64,000 nucleotides of DNA from positions 220,065 to 284,064 of the forward strand of contig NZ_FQUD01000005.1 of NCBI RefSeq assembly GCF_900128945.1, given 5' to 3'. The position numbers were made by a program, and so were the translations under genes. Of this stretch, positions 1 to 7,376 are shown piece by piece (position 1 is the first letter of the stretch; each line of letters begins with the position of its first letter). This DNA is from Chryseobacterium sp. OV279. GTDB lineage: Bacteria > Bacteroidota > Bacteroidia > Flavobacteriales > Weeksellaceae. The notes under the pieces are model-generated. The model did no database searches. It saw only the letters and a program-made list of their open reading frames with translations, and was not told where the DNA came from.

Positions 1-1254
1 GCAGGTTATGACAAAGTAAGTTTTGATGAGAAGGCAGATGTTTATGTGATCAATACCTGTTCGGTAACTGAAAACGCTGACCGTGAATGTAAACTTCACG
101 TGAAGAGAGCCATGAAAGCCAATCCGGAAGGGCTGGTGGTGATTGTTGGATGTTATGCACAATTGAAACCTGAAGAAATCTCACAGATCAATGGAGTAGA
201 TCTTGTCCTAGGAGCGAAAGAAAAATTCAATATTCTAAGCTACCTTGACGACCTGGAAAAAAGGGATAATGAAGGAATTGTTCATTCATGCGAAATTGAA
301 GAAACCGATTTCTTTATCGGAAGCTATTCAATCGGTGACAGAACAAGAGCTTTCCTGAAAGTACAGGATGGATGCGACTACAAATGTACCTACTGTACCA
401 TTCCACTGGCAAGAGGAATTTCACGTTCAGACACCATCGAGAACGTCATTAAAAATGCCAAAGAAATTGCTGAAAGAGACATCAAAGAAATCGTTCTTAC
501 CGGTGTGAATATCGGTGATTACGGTAAAGGTGAGTTCGGTAATAAGAGACATGAACATACTTTCCTGGACTTAATTTCAGAGCTTGATCAGGTAGAAGGC
601 ATCGAAAGAATACGTATTTCTTCCATTGAGCCGAATCTTTTGAAAGACGAAAGTATTGACCTTGTTTCAAAAAGCAAAAGTTTTGTTCCGCATTTCCACA
701 TTCCGCTACAGTCGGGATGCGATGATCTGTTGAAAAAAATGAAACGCCGCTATCTTACGAAACTCTATAACGACAGAGTGAATAAGATCCGCGAGGTAAT
801 GCCTGATGCGGCTATCGGTGTAGATGTTATTGTAGGATTCCCGGGTGAAACAGAAGAAAAATTCATGGAAACGTATAACTTCCTGAATGAGCTTCCCATC
901 ACTTATCTTCACGTATTCACCTATTCTGAAAGAGAAAATACGGAAGCAGCAGATATGGACGGTGTCGTTCCTATTCCTGAAAGAAAAAAAAGAAATAAAA
1001 TGCTCAGAATACTTTCTGAAAAGAAAAAGATGGCATTTTATCAGACCCAACTTGGAAAAACGCTTCCTGTTCTTTGGGAGCACGAAAATAAAGACGGCAA
1101 AATGTATGGCTTCACAGAAAACTATGTGAGAGTCCAGAAAGATTTTGATCCCGCATTCGTTAATCAGATTGAATTTCTAAATTTAGAAAAAATCCTGTCA
1201 GATGGCACGGTTTCTGTGCAGTCATCCTTCGAAAGTTTTTTAGCAAAAGCGTAG
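1..1254 (+). CDS. mtaB: tRNA t6A37 methylthiotransferase MtaB, 5' end outside window
   Basis: Radical SAM methylthiotransferase that turns t6A37 into ms2t6A37 in tRNAs reading ANN codons. The frame is open from the first base, so the true start lies to the left; 417 residues are visible. Seen: N-terminal cluster cysteines in NTCSVT and VGCYAQ, the radical SAM cluster motif GCDYKCTYC near visible residue 124, HIPLQSG, and VDVIVGFPGETEEKF. The last 60 residues fit a TRAM-type RNA-binding tail. The NTCSVTENAD context favours MtaB over MiaB (family knowledge). The next gene starts 52 bp downstream on the same strand. Confidence 0.88.
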   Translation, partial: AGYDKVSFDEKADVYVINTCSVTENADRECKLHVKRAMKANPEGLVVIVGCYAQLKPEEISQINGVDLVLGAKEKFNILSYLDDLEKRDNEGIVHSCEIEETDFFIGSYSIGDRTRAFLKVQDGCDYKCTYCTIPLARGISRSDTIENVIKNAKEIAERDIKEIVLTGVNIGDYGKGEFGNKRHEHTFLDLISELDQVEGIERIRISSIEPNLLKDESIDLVSKSKSFVPHFHIPLQSGCDDLLKKMKRRYLTKLYNDRVNKIREVMPDAAIGVDVIVGFPGETEEKFMETYNFLNELPITYLHVFTYSERENTEAADMDGVVPIPERKKRNKMLRILSEKKKMAFYQTQLGKTLPVLWEHENKDGKMYGFTENYVRVQKDFDPAFVNQIEFLNLEKILSDGTVSVQSSFESFLAKA

Positions 1255-1306
1255 TCTCTTTGCAAAAATTCCACTAAATTTATTTTAACTTTAAATAACT
1301 ACATTC

Positions 1307-2824
1307 ATGAGAGATAAGTTTTTATCTTGGGGAATTGTATTAGTAACTGCTACATGGATTGTCGCATTACTGATCAGAGCGCATTATTGGATACCCATCC
1401 TGTTAACTGCCATCTATGCATTGGGTGTTTACAATGCTTACCAGTCGAAACACGCTATTTTGAGGAACTTCCCGGTCCTGGGATACTTCAGGTACTTTTT
1501 CGAAAGTATTTCACCAGAAATGCAGCAGTATTTCATCGAAAGGGAGACAGACGGGAAGCCATTTCCCAGAAACCAGCGTTCTGCAGTGTACAGACGTGCG
1601 AAGAACTTAAGTGACACTGTTGCTTTTGGAACACAGTTAGAAGTTAATCACAGAAAATATGAAGGCATCAAGCATTCCATCTATGCCAAATCTCCGGTAG
1701 AAGAACTGCCAAGAGTTTGGGTAGGCGGAGAGCAATGTACACAGCCTTACCATGCTTCACTTTTCAATATCTCAGCGATGAGTTTTGGAGCGTTGAGCGA
1801 CAGAGCACAGATGTCTTTAAACAGAGGTGCTAAAAAAGGAAATTTCTACCATAACACAGGAGAAGGAGGTATTTCTCCCTATCACATGGAAGGAGGTGAC
1901 CTTTGCTGGCAGATCGGGACCGGATATTTTGGGTGTCGTAATGAAGAAGGGAAATTTAACCCTGAACTGTTTAAACAGTATTCTACCCTTCCTAATGTAA
2001 AGATGGTCGAAATTAAGCTGTCTCAAGGGGCAAAGCCGGGACATGGTGGTGTACTTCCGGGTGTGAAGAATACACCGGAGATTGCAAAGATCCGTCACGT
2101 CACTCCTGGAATGACCGTTATTTCACCGCCGTCCCACAGTTCATTTTCTGATGCTGCAGGTCTTTTGAGGTTTGTTCAGCAGCTGAGAGAGCTTTCAGGA
2201 GGAAAACCGGTTGGTTTTAAACTTTGTATCGGTGATACTAAAGAATTCGAAGATATCTGCGTACAGATGAATGTTTTAAAAATCTACCCTGATTTTATTA
2301 CGATAGATGGAGCAGAAGGAGGAACAGGAGCTGCACCGCCGGAATTCTCGGATGGAGTAGGGATGCCTTTGGAGCCTGCTTTGATTTTCGTTAACAGAAC
2401 ACTGAATAATTACAATTTAAGAAGTAAATTAAGAGTAATTGCCAGCGGAAAAGTACTGACGAGTTTAGATATTCTGAGAGCCGTAGCAATGGGTGCGGAT
2501 ATGTGTAATAACGCAAGAGGATTTATGTTCTCGCTGGGATGTATCCAGGCTTTAAGATGTAACAATAACAATTGTCCTACGGGAGTGGCCACTCAGGATA
2601 AAATGCTGGTTAAAGGTCTTGATGTTACTGATAAAAGTGAAAGAGTATACCATTTCCACAAAAATACATTACACACGTGCAATGAACTGATTGCAGCCGC
2701 AGGAAGAAGTTCTTACGAAGAAGTAGATGCCACCATGTTTATGAGAGGAGATGAGTTCGATCATCTGGCAGATCTTTATTTTCCTGATATTTTAGGAAAT
2801 GTAAAGCAGAAAGCAAAATATTAA
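1307..2824 (+). CDS. FMN-binding glutamate synthase family protein, membrane-anchored
   Basis: 505 aa. It matches the glutamate-synthase central/FMN domain (Glu_synthase family) without the amidotransferase domain. Seen: two hydrophobic N-terminal segments (about residues 8-45), then the FMN barrel with FNISAMSFGALS, KPGHGGVLPG, DGAEGGTGAAP and, near residue 412, the spacing C-x5-C-x4-C (CIQALRCNNNNC) that binds a 3Fe-4S cluster in this family. Stand-alone proteins of this type are common in Bacteroidota; their physiological reaction is not settled. It is followed by a strong bidirectional terminator shared with the convergent lipoprotein. Confidence 0.85.
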   Translation: MRDKFLSWGIVLVTATWIVALLIRAHYWIPILLTAIYALGVYNAYQSKHAILRNFPVLGYFRYFFESISPEMQQYFIERETDGKPFPRNQRSAVYRRAKNLSDTVAFGTQLEVNHRKYEGIKHSIYAKSPVEELPRVWVGGEQCTQPYHASLFNISAMSFGALSDRAQMSLNRGAKKGNFYHNTGEGGISPYHMEGGDLCWQIGTGYFGCRNEEGKFNPELFKQYSTLPNVKMVEIKLSQGAKPGHGGVLPGVKNTPEIAKIRHVTPGMTVISPPSHSSFSDAAGLLRFVQQLRELSGGKPVGFKLCIGDTKEFEDICVQMNVLKIYPDFITIDGAEGGTGAAPPEFSDGVGMPLEPALIFVNRTLNNYNLRSKLRVIASGKVLTSLDILRAVAMGADMCNNARGFMFSLGCIQALRCNNNNCPTGVATQDKMLVKGLDVTDKSERVYHFHKNTLHTCNELIAAAGRSSYEEVDATMFMRGDEFDHLADLYFPDILGNVKQKAKY

Positions 2825-2841
2825 AAAAGTATATAAAAACG

Positions 2842-2869
2842 AAAACCGCCTTCATTTGAAGGCGGTTTT
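2842..2869. terminator. bidirectional terminator
   Basis: A 13-bp perfect inverted repeat (arms 2842-2854 and 2857-2869), A-rich on the left and T-rich on the right, sits between two convergent genes and can terminate both. Confidence 0.85.
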
Positions 2870-2893
2870 GTTATCTTGTTTATGTTAGGTTTA

Positions 2894-3640
2894 TTATTGT
2901 CCTGCAGGTCTGTCTGCTCTTCCGTATACCTGGAAATTGAAAATAATAGTATTGTTTCTTAATGAAAAAGAAGCATTATAAGGGAAGTGAGGATCTCTTG
3001 CGAAAGCTGCTCTGGAAGGTACTATAATGACTCCCTGAAGATTATAAGGTGATCCGCTTGGAAGGTTGTTAAAAGCTTTGAATTTTTGAATTGCTTCCTG
3101 GAAACCTTCGATTTCGTAATAACTTCTCTGTTTGGCAGCGGTAGCAGTAGCTGCATCTAAAACAGACTGCTTTACATAATAAAACATCGGGTCCACCAGT
3201 GGAAGACCGGTACCATTAATTGTATTGGTGATAGCAAGTGTAGAAAGGAAAGAAATATTTCCGTCCGTATTGCCCGCCAAATACCCTGTAGTTCTCATCA
3301 TGACAGTAAGAATGTCTTTCGGAGCAATCGTTTTTTCTTCGCTTGGGGAAGGCTGTGCGCCATCTCTCATGATGTATATCGTTCCGGAAGGAAGTGTTTC
3401 ATAAGGCATATCAGATAATTTCTTTTCATTATCATCACTGGCATCCGTTGTACTGAAAGGTTTTATATTTCCCTGAGCATCCAGATAATTTTCGCTCATA
3501 AACTTCTTAATGGCCTGATCGTCATAACTGTTTTGAACGGCGATGTCATCCGGTTCTTTATAAGTTTCAACTTCATCATCTTTCTTACATGCAGAAAAAC
3601 ATAAAGATCCCGCAAGGATATATAAAAATATTTTTTTCAT
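2894..3640 (-). CDS. lipoprotein with degenerate FKBP-type PPIase domain
   Basis: 248 aa. A signal peptide ends in a lipobox (SLCFSAC, Cys about residue 17), so the protein is probably lipidated and periplasm- or surface-facing. The C-terminal 120 residues follow the FKBP order: a pattern like 'EGFQEAIQKFK', then a long linker, 'GVIIVPSRAAFARD' and a last strand 'NTIIFNFQVYGR', matching the FKBP elements around xGWxEALxxM, LIIPSxLAYG and LxFxVEL. Active-site aromatic residues are poorly kept, so catalysis is doubtful. Flavobacterial FKBP lipoproteins include the gliding protein GldI, but orthology is not claimed. It diverges from the S4-domain gene with 55 bp between. Confidence 0.65.
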   Translation of the reverse strand: MKKIFLYILAGSLCFSACKKDDEVETYKEPDDIAVQNSYDDQAIKKFMSENYLDAQGNIKPFSTTDASDDNEKKLSDMPYETLPSGTIYIMRDGAQPSPSEEKTIAPKDILTVMMRTTGYLAGNTDGNISFLSTLAITNTINGTGLPLVDPMFYYVKQSVLDAATATAAKQRSYYEIEGFQEAIQKFKAFNNLPSGSPYNLQGVIIVPSRAAFARDPHFPYNASFSLRNNTIIFNFQVYGRADRPAGQ

Positions 3641-3678
3641 TTCAAAAAACTTTAATTACTTTACAAATAATATAACGG

Positions 3679-3686
3679 CAAAAGTA
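3679..3686 (-). promoter_or_regulatory. candidate -7 element for the FKBP-like lipoprotein
   Basis: On the minus strand this reads TACTTTTG, matching the Bacteroidota -7 consensus TAnnTTTG, 38 bp before the ATG. No clear TTG lies 19 bp upstream, so only half the promoter is supported. Confidence 0.4.
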
Positions 3687-3695
3687 TAAAAAATT

Positions 3696-4148
3696 ATGAG
3701 AATAGATAAATTTTTATGGTGCATTCGTTTTTATAAGACGAGAAGTATTGCAACAGAGGAAATTAAGAAGAACAGAGTTTCGATAGGAACGTCTGCCGTA
3801 AAGTCGTCTAAAGAGGTAAAAGTAGGAGATGTTATCAAGATCCGCAAAAATCAGATCGATTATAAAATAAAGGTCATTCAGATTCCTAAAAGCAGGCTGG
3901 GAGCGAAGCTGGTTCCCCTTCACATACAGGATGTGACGGATAAAGAGCAGTACGAACTATTAAAACTTCGTAAAATGTCACAGGACTATTACAGGATTAA
4001 AGGGGAGGGAAGACCTACCAAAAGAGACCGGAGAGATATGGATGAGTATGTAGGAAATGACATTGCCTCAGACTTTACAGACTGGGATGATTTCTTTGGT
4101 GAAACAGCGGACGGACCCGAAAATGAGAGTACCGAAAACGAAGATTAA
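3696..4148 (+). CDS. S4-domain RNA-binding protein, HslR/Hsp15 family
   Basis: 150 aa. An S4 RNA-binding fold fills the first ~60 residues: MRIDKFLWCIRFYKTRS at the start, then VSIG and KVGDVIKI, the usual order in Hsp15/HslR, which binds stalled 50S subunits carrying nascent-chain tRNA (known for E. coli). The conserved LRK...RPTKRDRRD stretch follows and the tail is acidic (residues ~115-150, rich in D/E). It converges with aroK across a hairpin that overlaps aroK's stop codon. Confidence 0.85.
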   Translation: MRIDKFLWCIRFYKTRSIATEEIKKNRVSIGTSAVKSSKEVKVGDVIKIRKNQIDYKIKVIQIPKSRLGAKLVPLHIQDVTDKEQYELLKLRKMSQDYYRIKGEGRPTKRDRRDMDEYVGNDIASDFTDWDDFFGETADGPENESTENED

Positions 4149-4154
4149 GAATAA

Positions 4155-4178
4155 AAAAGCTCTAGAGATAGAGCTTTT
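4155..4178. terminator. bidirectional terminator overlapping aroK stop
   Basis: Arms 4155-4163 (aaaagctct) and 4170-4178 (agagctttt) with a 6-nt loop. The structure lies between two convergent genes and includes the last codon and stop of the minus-strand aroK. Confidence 0.75.
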
Positions 4179-4677
4179 CTATTATTTCCTGAACAATGTC
4201 ATCCGGATCTCTGGAATCTGTATTGACACTGAACTGTGCTTTGCTGTAAAATACATTTCGCTCAAATAAATGCTTGGCAATAAATTCCGGCAGATCTTCA
4301 TCAGAAATATTGGCAATTAAAGGCCTTTTTTCTTTCTGCTTGGTGAGCCTTTCAAATAAAGTATTGACAGACGCTCTTAAAAATATACTTTTAGAACTAT
4401 TATTGATAATTTCCATATTATTATAGTAAACCGGAGTTCCTCCTCCAAGGCTTAAAACCAGATTTTCTTCCGATGCAAGAATCTCTTCCAAGGCCTCTCG
4501 TTCCAGCTTTCTAAAGTGGATTTCACCCTTTTTTTCGAAAATCTCAGGAATGGTTAATTTATTTCTCCTGGAAATCTCTTTATCGAGGTCAATTAGTCTA
4601 AAATTTATTTTGTCGCTTAATATTTTGGAAATGTGAGATTTGCCACATCCCATGTATCCGATCAGTGAAATAACCAT
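4162..4677 (-). CDS. aroK: shikimate kinase
   Basis: 171 aa, normal family length. It phosphorylates shikimate at O3 with ATP, the fifth step of the chorismate pathway. Seen: Walker A GYMGCGKS (residues 7-14), DLD (30-32) for Mg/shikimate, FRKLER near 55-60 with the substrate-binding Arg, and GGGTP from residue 78 (shikimate-binding glycines). The lid region KEKRPL follows near 115-125. It is a single gene with the tRNA cluster promoter region just beyond its start. Confidence 0.93.
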   Translation of the reverse strand: MVISLIGYMGCGKSHISKILSDKINFRLIDLDKEISRRNKLTIPEIFEKKGEIHFRKLEREALEEILASEENLVLSLGGGTPVYYNNMEIINNSSKSIFLRASVNTLFERLTKQKEKRPLIANISDEDLPEFIAKHLFERNVFYSKAQFSVNTDSRDPDDIVQEIIEKLYL

Positions 4678-4708
4678 GAATTTTTTTTAAACAAATTTGC
4701 AAAAAAGT

Positions 4709-4738
4709 TTTGAGATAACGAAAAAACACATATCTTTG
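4709..4738 (+). promoter_or_regulatory. promoter of the tRNA-Lys/Leu cluster
   Basis: TTTG at 4709-4712, an 18-bp spacer, then TATCTTTG at 4731-4738, a near-perfect Bacteroidota sigma-A promoter. It lies 54 bp before the first tRNA-Lys. Confidence 0.75.
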
Positions 4739-4791
4739 CACCACTGAAAACGAGGGACATTATTCAAATGTAAATCGTAGATAAAGTGACC

Positions 4792-4864
4792 GACTCGGTA
4801 GCTCAGCTGGTAGAGCAATACACTTTTAATGTATGGGTCCTGGGTTCGAATCCCAGCCGGGTCA
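4792..4864 (+). tRNA. tRNA-Lys (anticodon TTT), copy 1
   Basis: Cloverleaf: acceptor GACTCGG pairs with CCGGGTC (one G-T pair), anticodon loop CTTTTAA, T-loop TTCGAAT, discriminator A. CCA is not encoded. It is identical to copies 2 and 3. Confidence 0.95.
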
Positions 4865-4902
4865 CAAGCGAAAAAGATTACTAGATTTTTGTAATTTTTA
4901 AT

Positions 4903-4985
4903 GCCTGCGTGGTGAAATTGGTAGACACGCCATCTTGAGGGGGTGGTTTCCTAAGGATGTGCTGGTTCGAGTCCAGTCGCAGGCA
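4903..4985 (+). tRNA. tRNA-Leu (anticodon GAG)
   Basis: Acceptor GCCTGCG / CGCAGGC, anticodon stem CCATC/GGTGG, loop TTGAGGG (anticodon GAG), a long variable arm typical of class II tRNA, T-loop TTCGAGT, discriminator A. 83 nt. Confidence 0.93.
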
Positions 4986-5041
4986 CTGCAACGAATATTT
5001 AATGATTATTAATGAATTTATTTTCATTTTTAATTGTGGCC

Positions 5042-5114
5042 GACTCGGTAGCTCAGCTGGTAGAGCAATACACTTTTAATGTATGGGTCCTGGGTTCGAA
5101 TCCCAGCCGGGTCA
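5042..5114 (+). tRNA. tRNA-Lys (anticodon TTT), copy 2
   Basis: Same 73-nt cloverleaf as copy 1. Its 3' flank (about 90 bp, including the terminator hairpin) is nearly identical to that of copy 3. Confidence 0.95.
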
Positions 5115-5168
5115 CAAGTTTACTGAAAAGTAAATTTTTTTCATATTAATATTTTGTGATTTGGTGTT

Positions 5169-5200
5169 TCAAAGGTCTCCGCAAGAGACCTTTGATTTTT
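5169..5200 (+). terminator. terminator after tRNA-Lys copy 2
   Basis: Arms 5169-5179 and 5185-5195 (11 bp, tcaaaggtctc / gagacctttga) followed by T5. It ends the first tRNA transcript. Confidence 0.85.
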
Positions 5201-5222
5201 ATAAAAAAACTTATATTAACTA

Positions 5223-5252
5223 TTGCAGGAGTAAAAAAAAGTTGTATCTTTG
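5223..5252 (+). promoter_or_regulatory. promoter of tRNA-Lys copy 3
   Basis: TTG at 5223-5225, a spacer of exactly 19 bp, then TATCTTTG at 5245-5252: a full match to the Bacteroidota consensus. The segment down to the tRNA resembles the leader of copy 1. Confidence 0.8.
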
Positions 5253-5304
5253 CACCTCCTAAAACGAAGGTTATTATTCAAATGCAATCGTTGATAAAGT
5301 GACC

Positions 5305-5377
5305 GACTCGGTAGCTCAGCTGGTAGAGCAATACACTTTTAATGTATGGGTCCTGGGTTCGAATCCCAGCCGGGTCA
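5305..5377 (+). tRNA. tRNA-Lys (anticodon TTT), copy 3
   Basis: Identical 73-nt tRNA with its own promoter and terminator, so it is a separately transcribed duplicate. Leader and trailer are recognisably derived from those of copies 1 and 2. Confidence 0.95.
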
Positions 5378-5431
5378 CAAGTTTACTGAAAAGTAAATTT
5401 TTTTCATATTAATATTTTGTGATTTGGTGTA

Positions 5432-5467
5432 TCAAAGGTTTCCTCAAGAGACCTTTGATTTTTTTTT
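5432..5467 (+). terminator. terminator after tRNA-Lys copy 3
   Basis: A stem formed by tcaaaggt and acctttga with imperfect inner pairing, followed by a run of eight or more T. It is a diverged copy of the terminator at 5169-5200. Confidence 0.8.
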
Positions 5468-5491
5468 GGTATATACTGTATGTACAGAAAA

Positions 5492-5524
5492 GAAAAGCTC
5501 TGGTCTATAAGATCAGAGCTTTTC
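5492..5524. terminator. terminator of panC
   Basis: An 11-bp perfect stem (arms 5492-5502 and 5514-5524, gaaaagctctg / cagagcttttc) 48 bp past the panC stop. It is A/T-flanked on both sides. Confidence 0.65.
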
Positions 5525-5572
5525 TTTTTATATAAAATACACACGTGTATTTTGTTGAACACTTGTTTAATA

Positions 5573-6421
5573 TTAATCCAGATGCATATTATCAATTAAT
5601 CTCACGCCATCCACTACAACCACGATGAATGCTCTGTATTTTCTGTCTTTATAGAAGAAATCGGTTTCTTTCAGGGTGTCTTCATCAGCGATCAGAAAAT
5701 ATTCTAATTTCATTCCATGCTCATGATCGAAAATATCCGTTACTCTTTCTTTTATTTCAGGGATGGTTACGGTCCGGAACCAGTCGTTTACTTTAATTAA
5801 GGTCTGATAAATCACTTTTGAAGTTTCTTTTCGATCTTCGTGAAGTCTTTGGTTTCTTGAGCTCAAGGCAAGACCGTTTTCAGCTCTGTAAATAGAAACG
5901 CCTGTTACCTTTACGGGAAGCTGCTTCTTTTCCACCATTTTCTTAATAATGGCAAGCTGCTGAAAGTCTTTTTCCCCGAAATAGGCATTGTCCGGTTTGA
6001 TCTGTCTGAAAAGCTCTTCTACCACAGTTCCTACGCCGTCAAAGTGGCCCGGTCTGGATTTTCCCTCCATTTCATTTTCCAGTCCGTCAAAATCATAATG
6101 CTGACTTACTGTTTTTTCCGGATAAATATCGGCTACCTCTGGGATGTACACAGCATCTACCAATCCTGAGTTTTTGAGGATCAGAATATCACGATTGATA
6201 TCTCTCGGATACTTTTCCAGGTCTTCCGGATTATTAAATTGGGTTGGATTTACAAAAATTGAAGAAATTACGAGGTCATTATCTTTTCTGGCTTCTTCAT
6301 ACAGGGAAAGATGGCCCTTATGGAGCGCGCCCATAGTAGGGGCAAAGCCTATCTTTTTCCCCATTTCTTTCTGTCTTTCAATGAAATCCTGAAGGGTTTT
6401 CTTGTTCTTTATAATTTCCAT
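5573..6421 (-). CDS. panC: pantothenate synthetase
   Basis: 282 aa. ATP-dependent condensation of pantoate with beta-alanine, the last step of pantothenate (vitamin B5, CoA precursor) synthesis. Seen: PTMGALHKGH at residues 28-37 with the HIGH-type histidines 34 and 37, FVNPTQF for pantoate binding, YFGEKDFQQ and the KMSKS-like region LSSRNQRL near residue 188. panD/panB are not adjacent. A candidate -7 element, TATTTTTG, lies on the minus strand at 6442-6449. Confidence 0.95.
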   Translation of the reverse strand: MEIIKNKKTLQDFIERQKEMGKKIGFAPTMGALHKGHLSLYEEARKDNDLVISSIFVNPTQFNNPEDLEKYPRDINRDILILKNSGLVDAVYIPEVADIYPEKTVSQHYDFDGLENEMEGKSRPGHFDGVGTVVEELFRQIKPDNAYFGEKDFQQLAIIKKMVEKKQLPVKVTGVSIYRAENGLALSSRNQRLHEDRKETSKVIYQTLIKVNDWFRTVTIPEIKERVTDIFDHEHGMKLEYFLIADEDTLKETDFFYKDRKYRAFIVVVVDGVRLIDNMHLD

Positions 6422-6545
6422 AGTTTATTTTAATACTAATTCAAAAATACTAAAAATATCACATAATTATATGAGTTTTTAATAATTTGGAAATAGGAAT
6501 TATCGTAAAATAATGTTAATTAAAATAATGTTGGATGTTTTTTTG

Positions 6546-6553
6546 TAATTTTG
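6546..6553 (+). promoter_or_regulatory. candidate -7 element of the GT5-DUF4270-glmS run
   Basis: TAATTTTG (TAnnTTTG type) 39 bp before the ATG at 6593. A correctly spaced TTG is not seen, so this is only a partial match. Confidence 0.4.
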
Positions 6554-6592
6554 CACATTAAAGCATTTTTACAAAAATATAGATAGAAATTT

Positions 6593-7363
6593 ATGCCGAA
6601 TCAAAAAATACTGTACATTACTACAGAGATGTATCCATATCAGGAAGATACGAATATGGCTGCAGTGGTAAACAAAATGGCACTTAAGATGCACAATGAA
6701 GGCAATGATGTAAGAGTTTTTATGCCAAGATTTGGACAAATAAGTGAAAGAAAATTCCAACTTCATGAGGTGATCCGTCTTTCGGGAATGAACATTATTA
6801 TCAATGACCTGGACCAGCCTTTGATTATTAAAGTAGCGTCTCTTCCGGGGGAAAGACTTCAGGTTTACTTTATTGACAACGAAGAATACTTCAAAAGAAA
6901 GCAATACTATGTCGATGACGAAGGGAATCCTTTTGATGATAACGACGAAAGAGCAATTTTCTTTGCAAGAGGTGTTATCGAGACGATCAAAAAGCTGAAC
7001 TGGGTGCCGGATGTGATCCACCTGAACGGATGGATGTCTTCTTTCGTTCCAATTTACCTTAAAACATATTACGAATCTGATACGTATTTCAAAGATGCCA
7101 AAATCGTTCTTTCCTTATACAATGAGAAGGACGCGGATCTTGATAAAAATATCGCTGAAAAACTAGCATTCGATAATATTTCAGGATTAAAAGCGTTAGA
7201 TAATCCGACAATCAAAAATTTTGTTATCGAAAGTATGAATTACGTAGACATGGTGGTAAAAGGAGACGAGTTCCTGGACGAGGATCTTGATAAAGGTTTC
7301 AATGAAACTTCAGCTCCAAAATCAGAATACGTAGACGTAGATTCTATAAACCAACTTTATTAA
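6593..7363 (+). CDS. GT5 (glycogen/starch synthase) N-terminal-domain protein
   Basis: 256 aa, about half of a normal glycogen synthase (~470-500 aa). The N-terminal GT5 half is recognisable: 'ILYITTEMYPY' opening strand, MPRFGQ, VYFIDNEEYF, FFARGVIETIKKLNWVPDVIHLNGW, close to the ADP-glucose synthase N-domain pattern 'PDVIHxHDW'. The C-terminal Rossmann half that holds the nucleotide-sugar site is absent, and the next gene starts 13 bp later, so this is a genuine short form. Glucan synthesis is therefore not assured. It precedes the DUF4270 and glmS genes, an arrangement familiar in flavobacteria. Confidence 0.75.
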   Translation: MPNQKILYITTEMYPYQEDTNMAAVVNKMALKMHNEGNDVRVFMPRFGQISERKFQLHEVIRLSGMNIIINDLDQPLIIKVASLPGERLQVYFIDNEEYFKRKQYYVDDEGNPFDDNDERAIFFARGVIETIKKLNWVPDVIHLNGWMSSFVPIYLKTYYESDTYFKDAKIVLSLYNEKDADLDKNIAEKLAFDNISGLKALDNPTIKNFVIESMNYVDMVVKGDEFLDEDLDKGFNETSAPKSEYVDVDSINQLY

Positions 7364-7376
7364 AAACACATTTTTA

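Noticed and set aside
4792..5377. tRNA cluster as a phage or island attachment site
   Set aside because: The repeats are full tRNA units with promoters and terminators; no integrase or foreign genes lie beside them.
6593..7363. Half glycogen synthase as a frameshifted full-length gene
   Set aside because: Only 13 bp separate it from the next intact gene; there is no second half in any frame.
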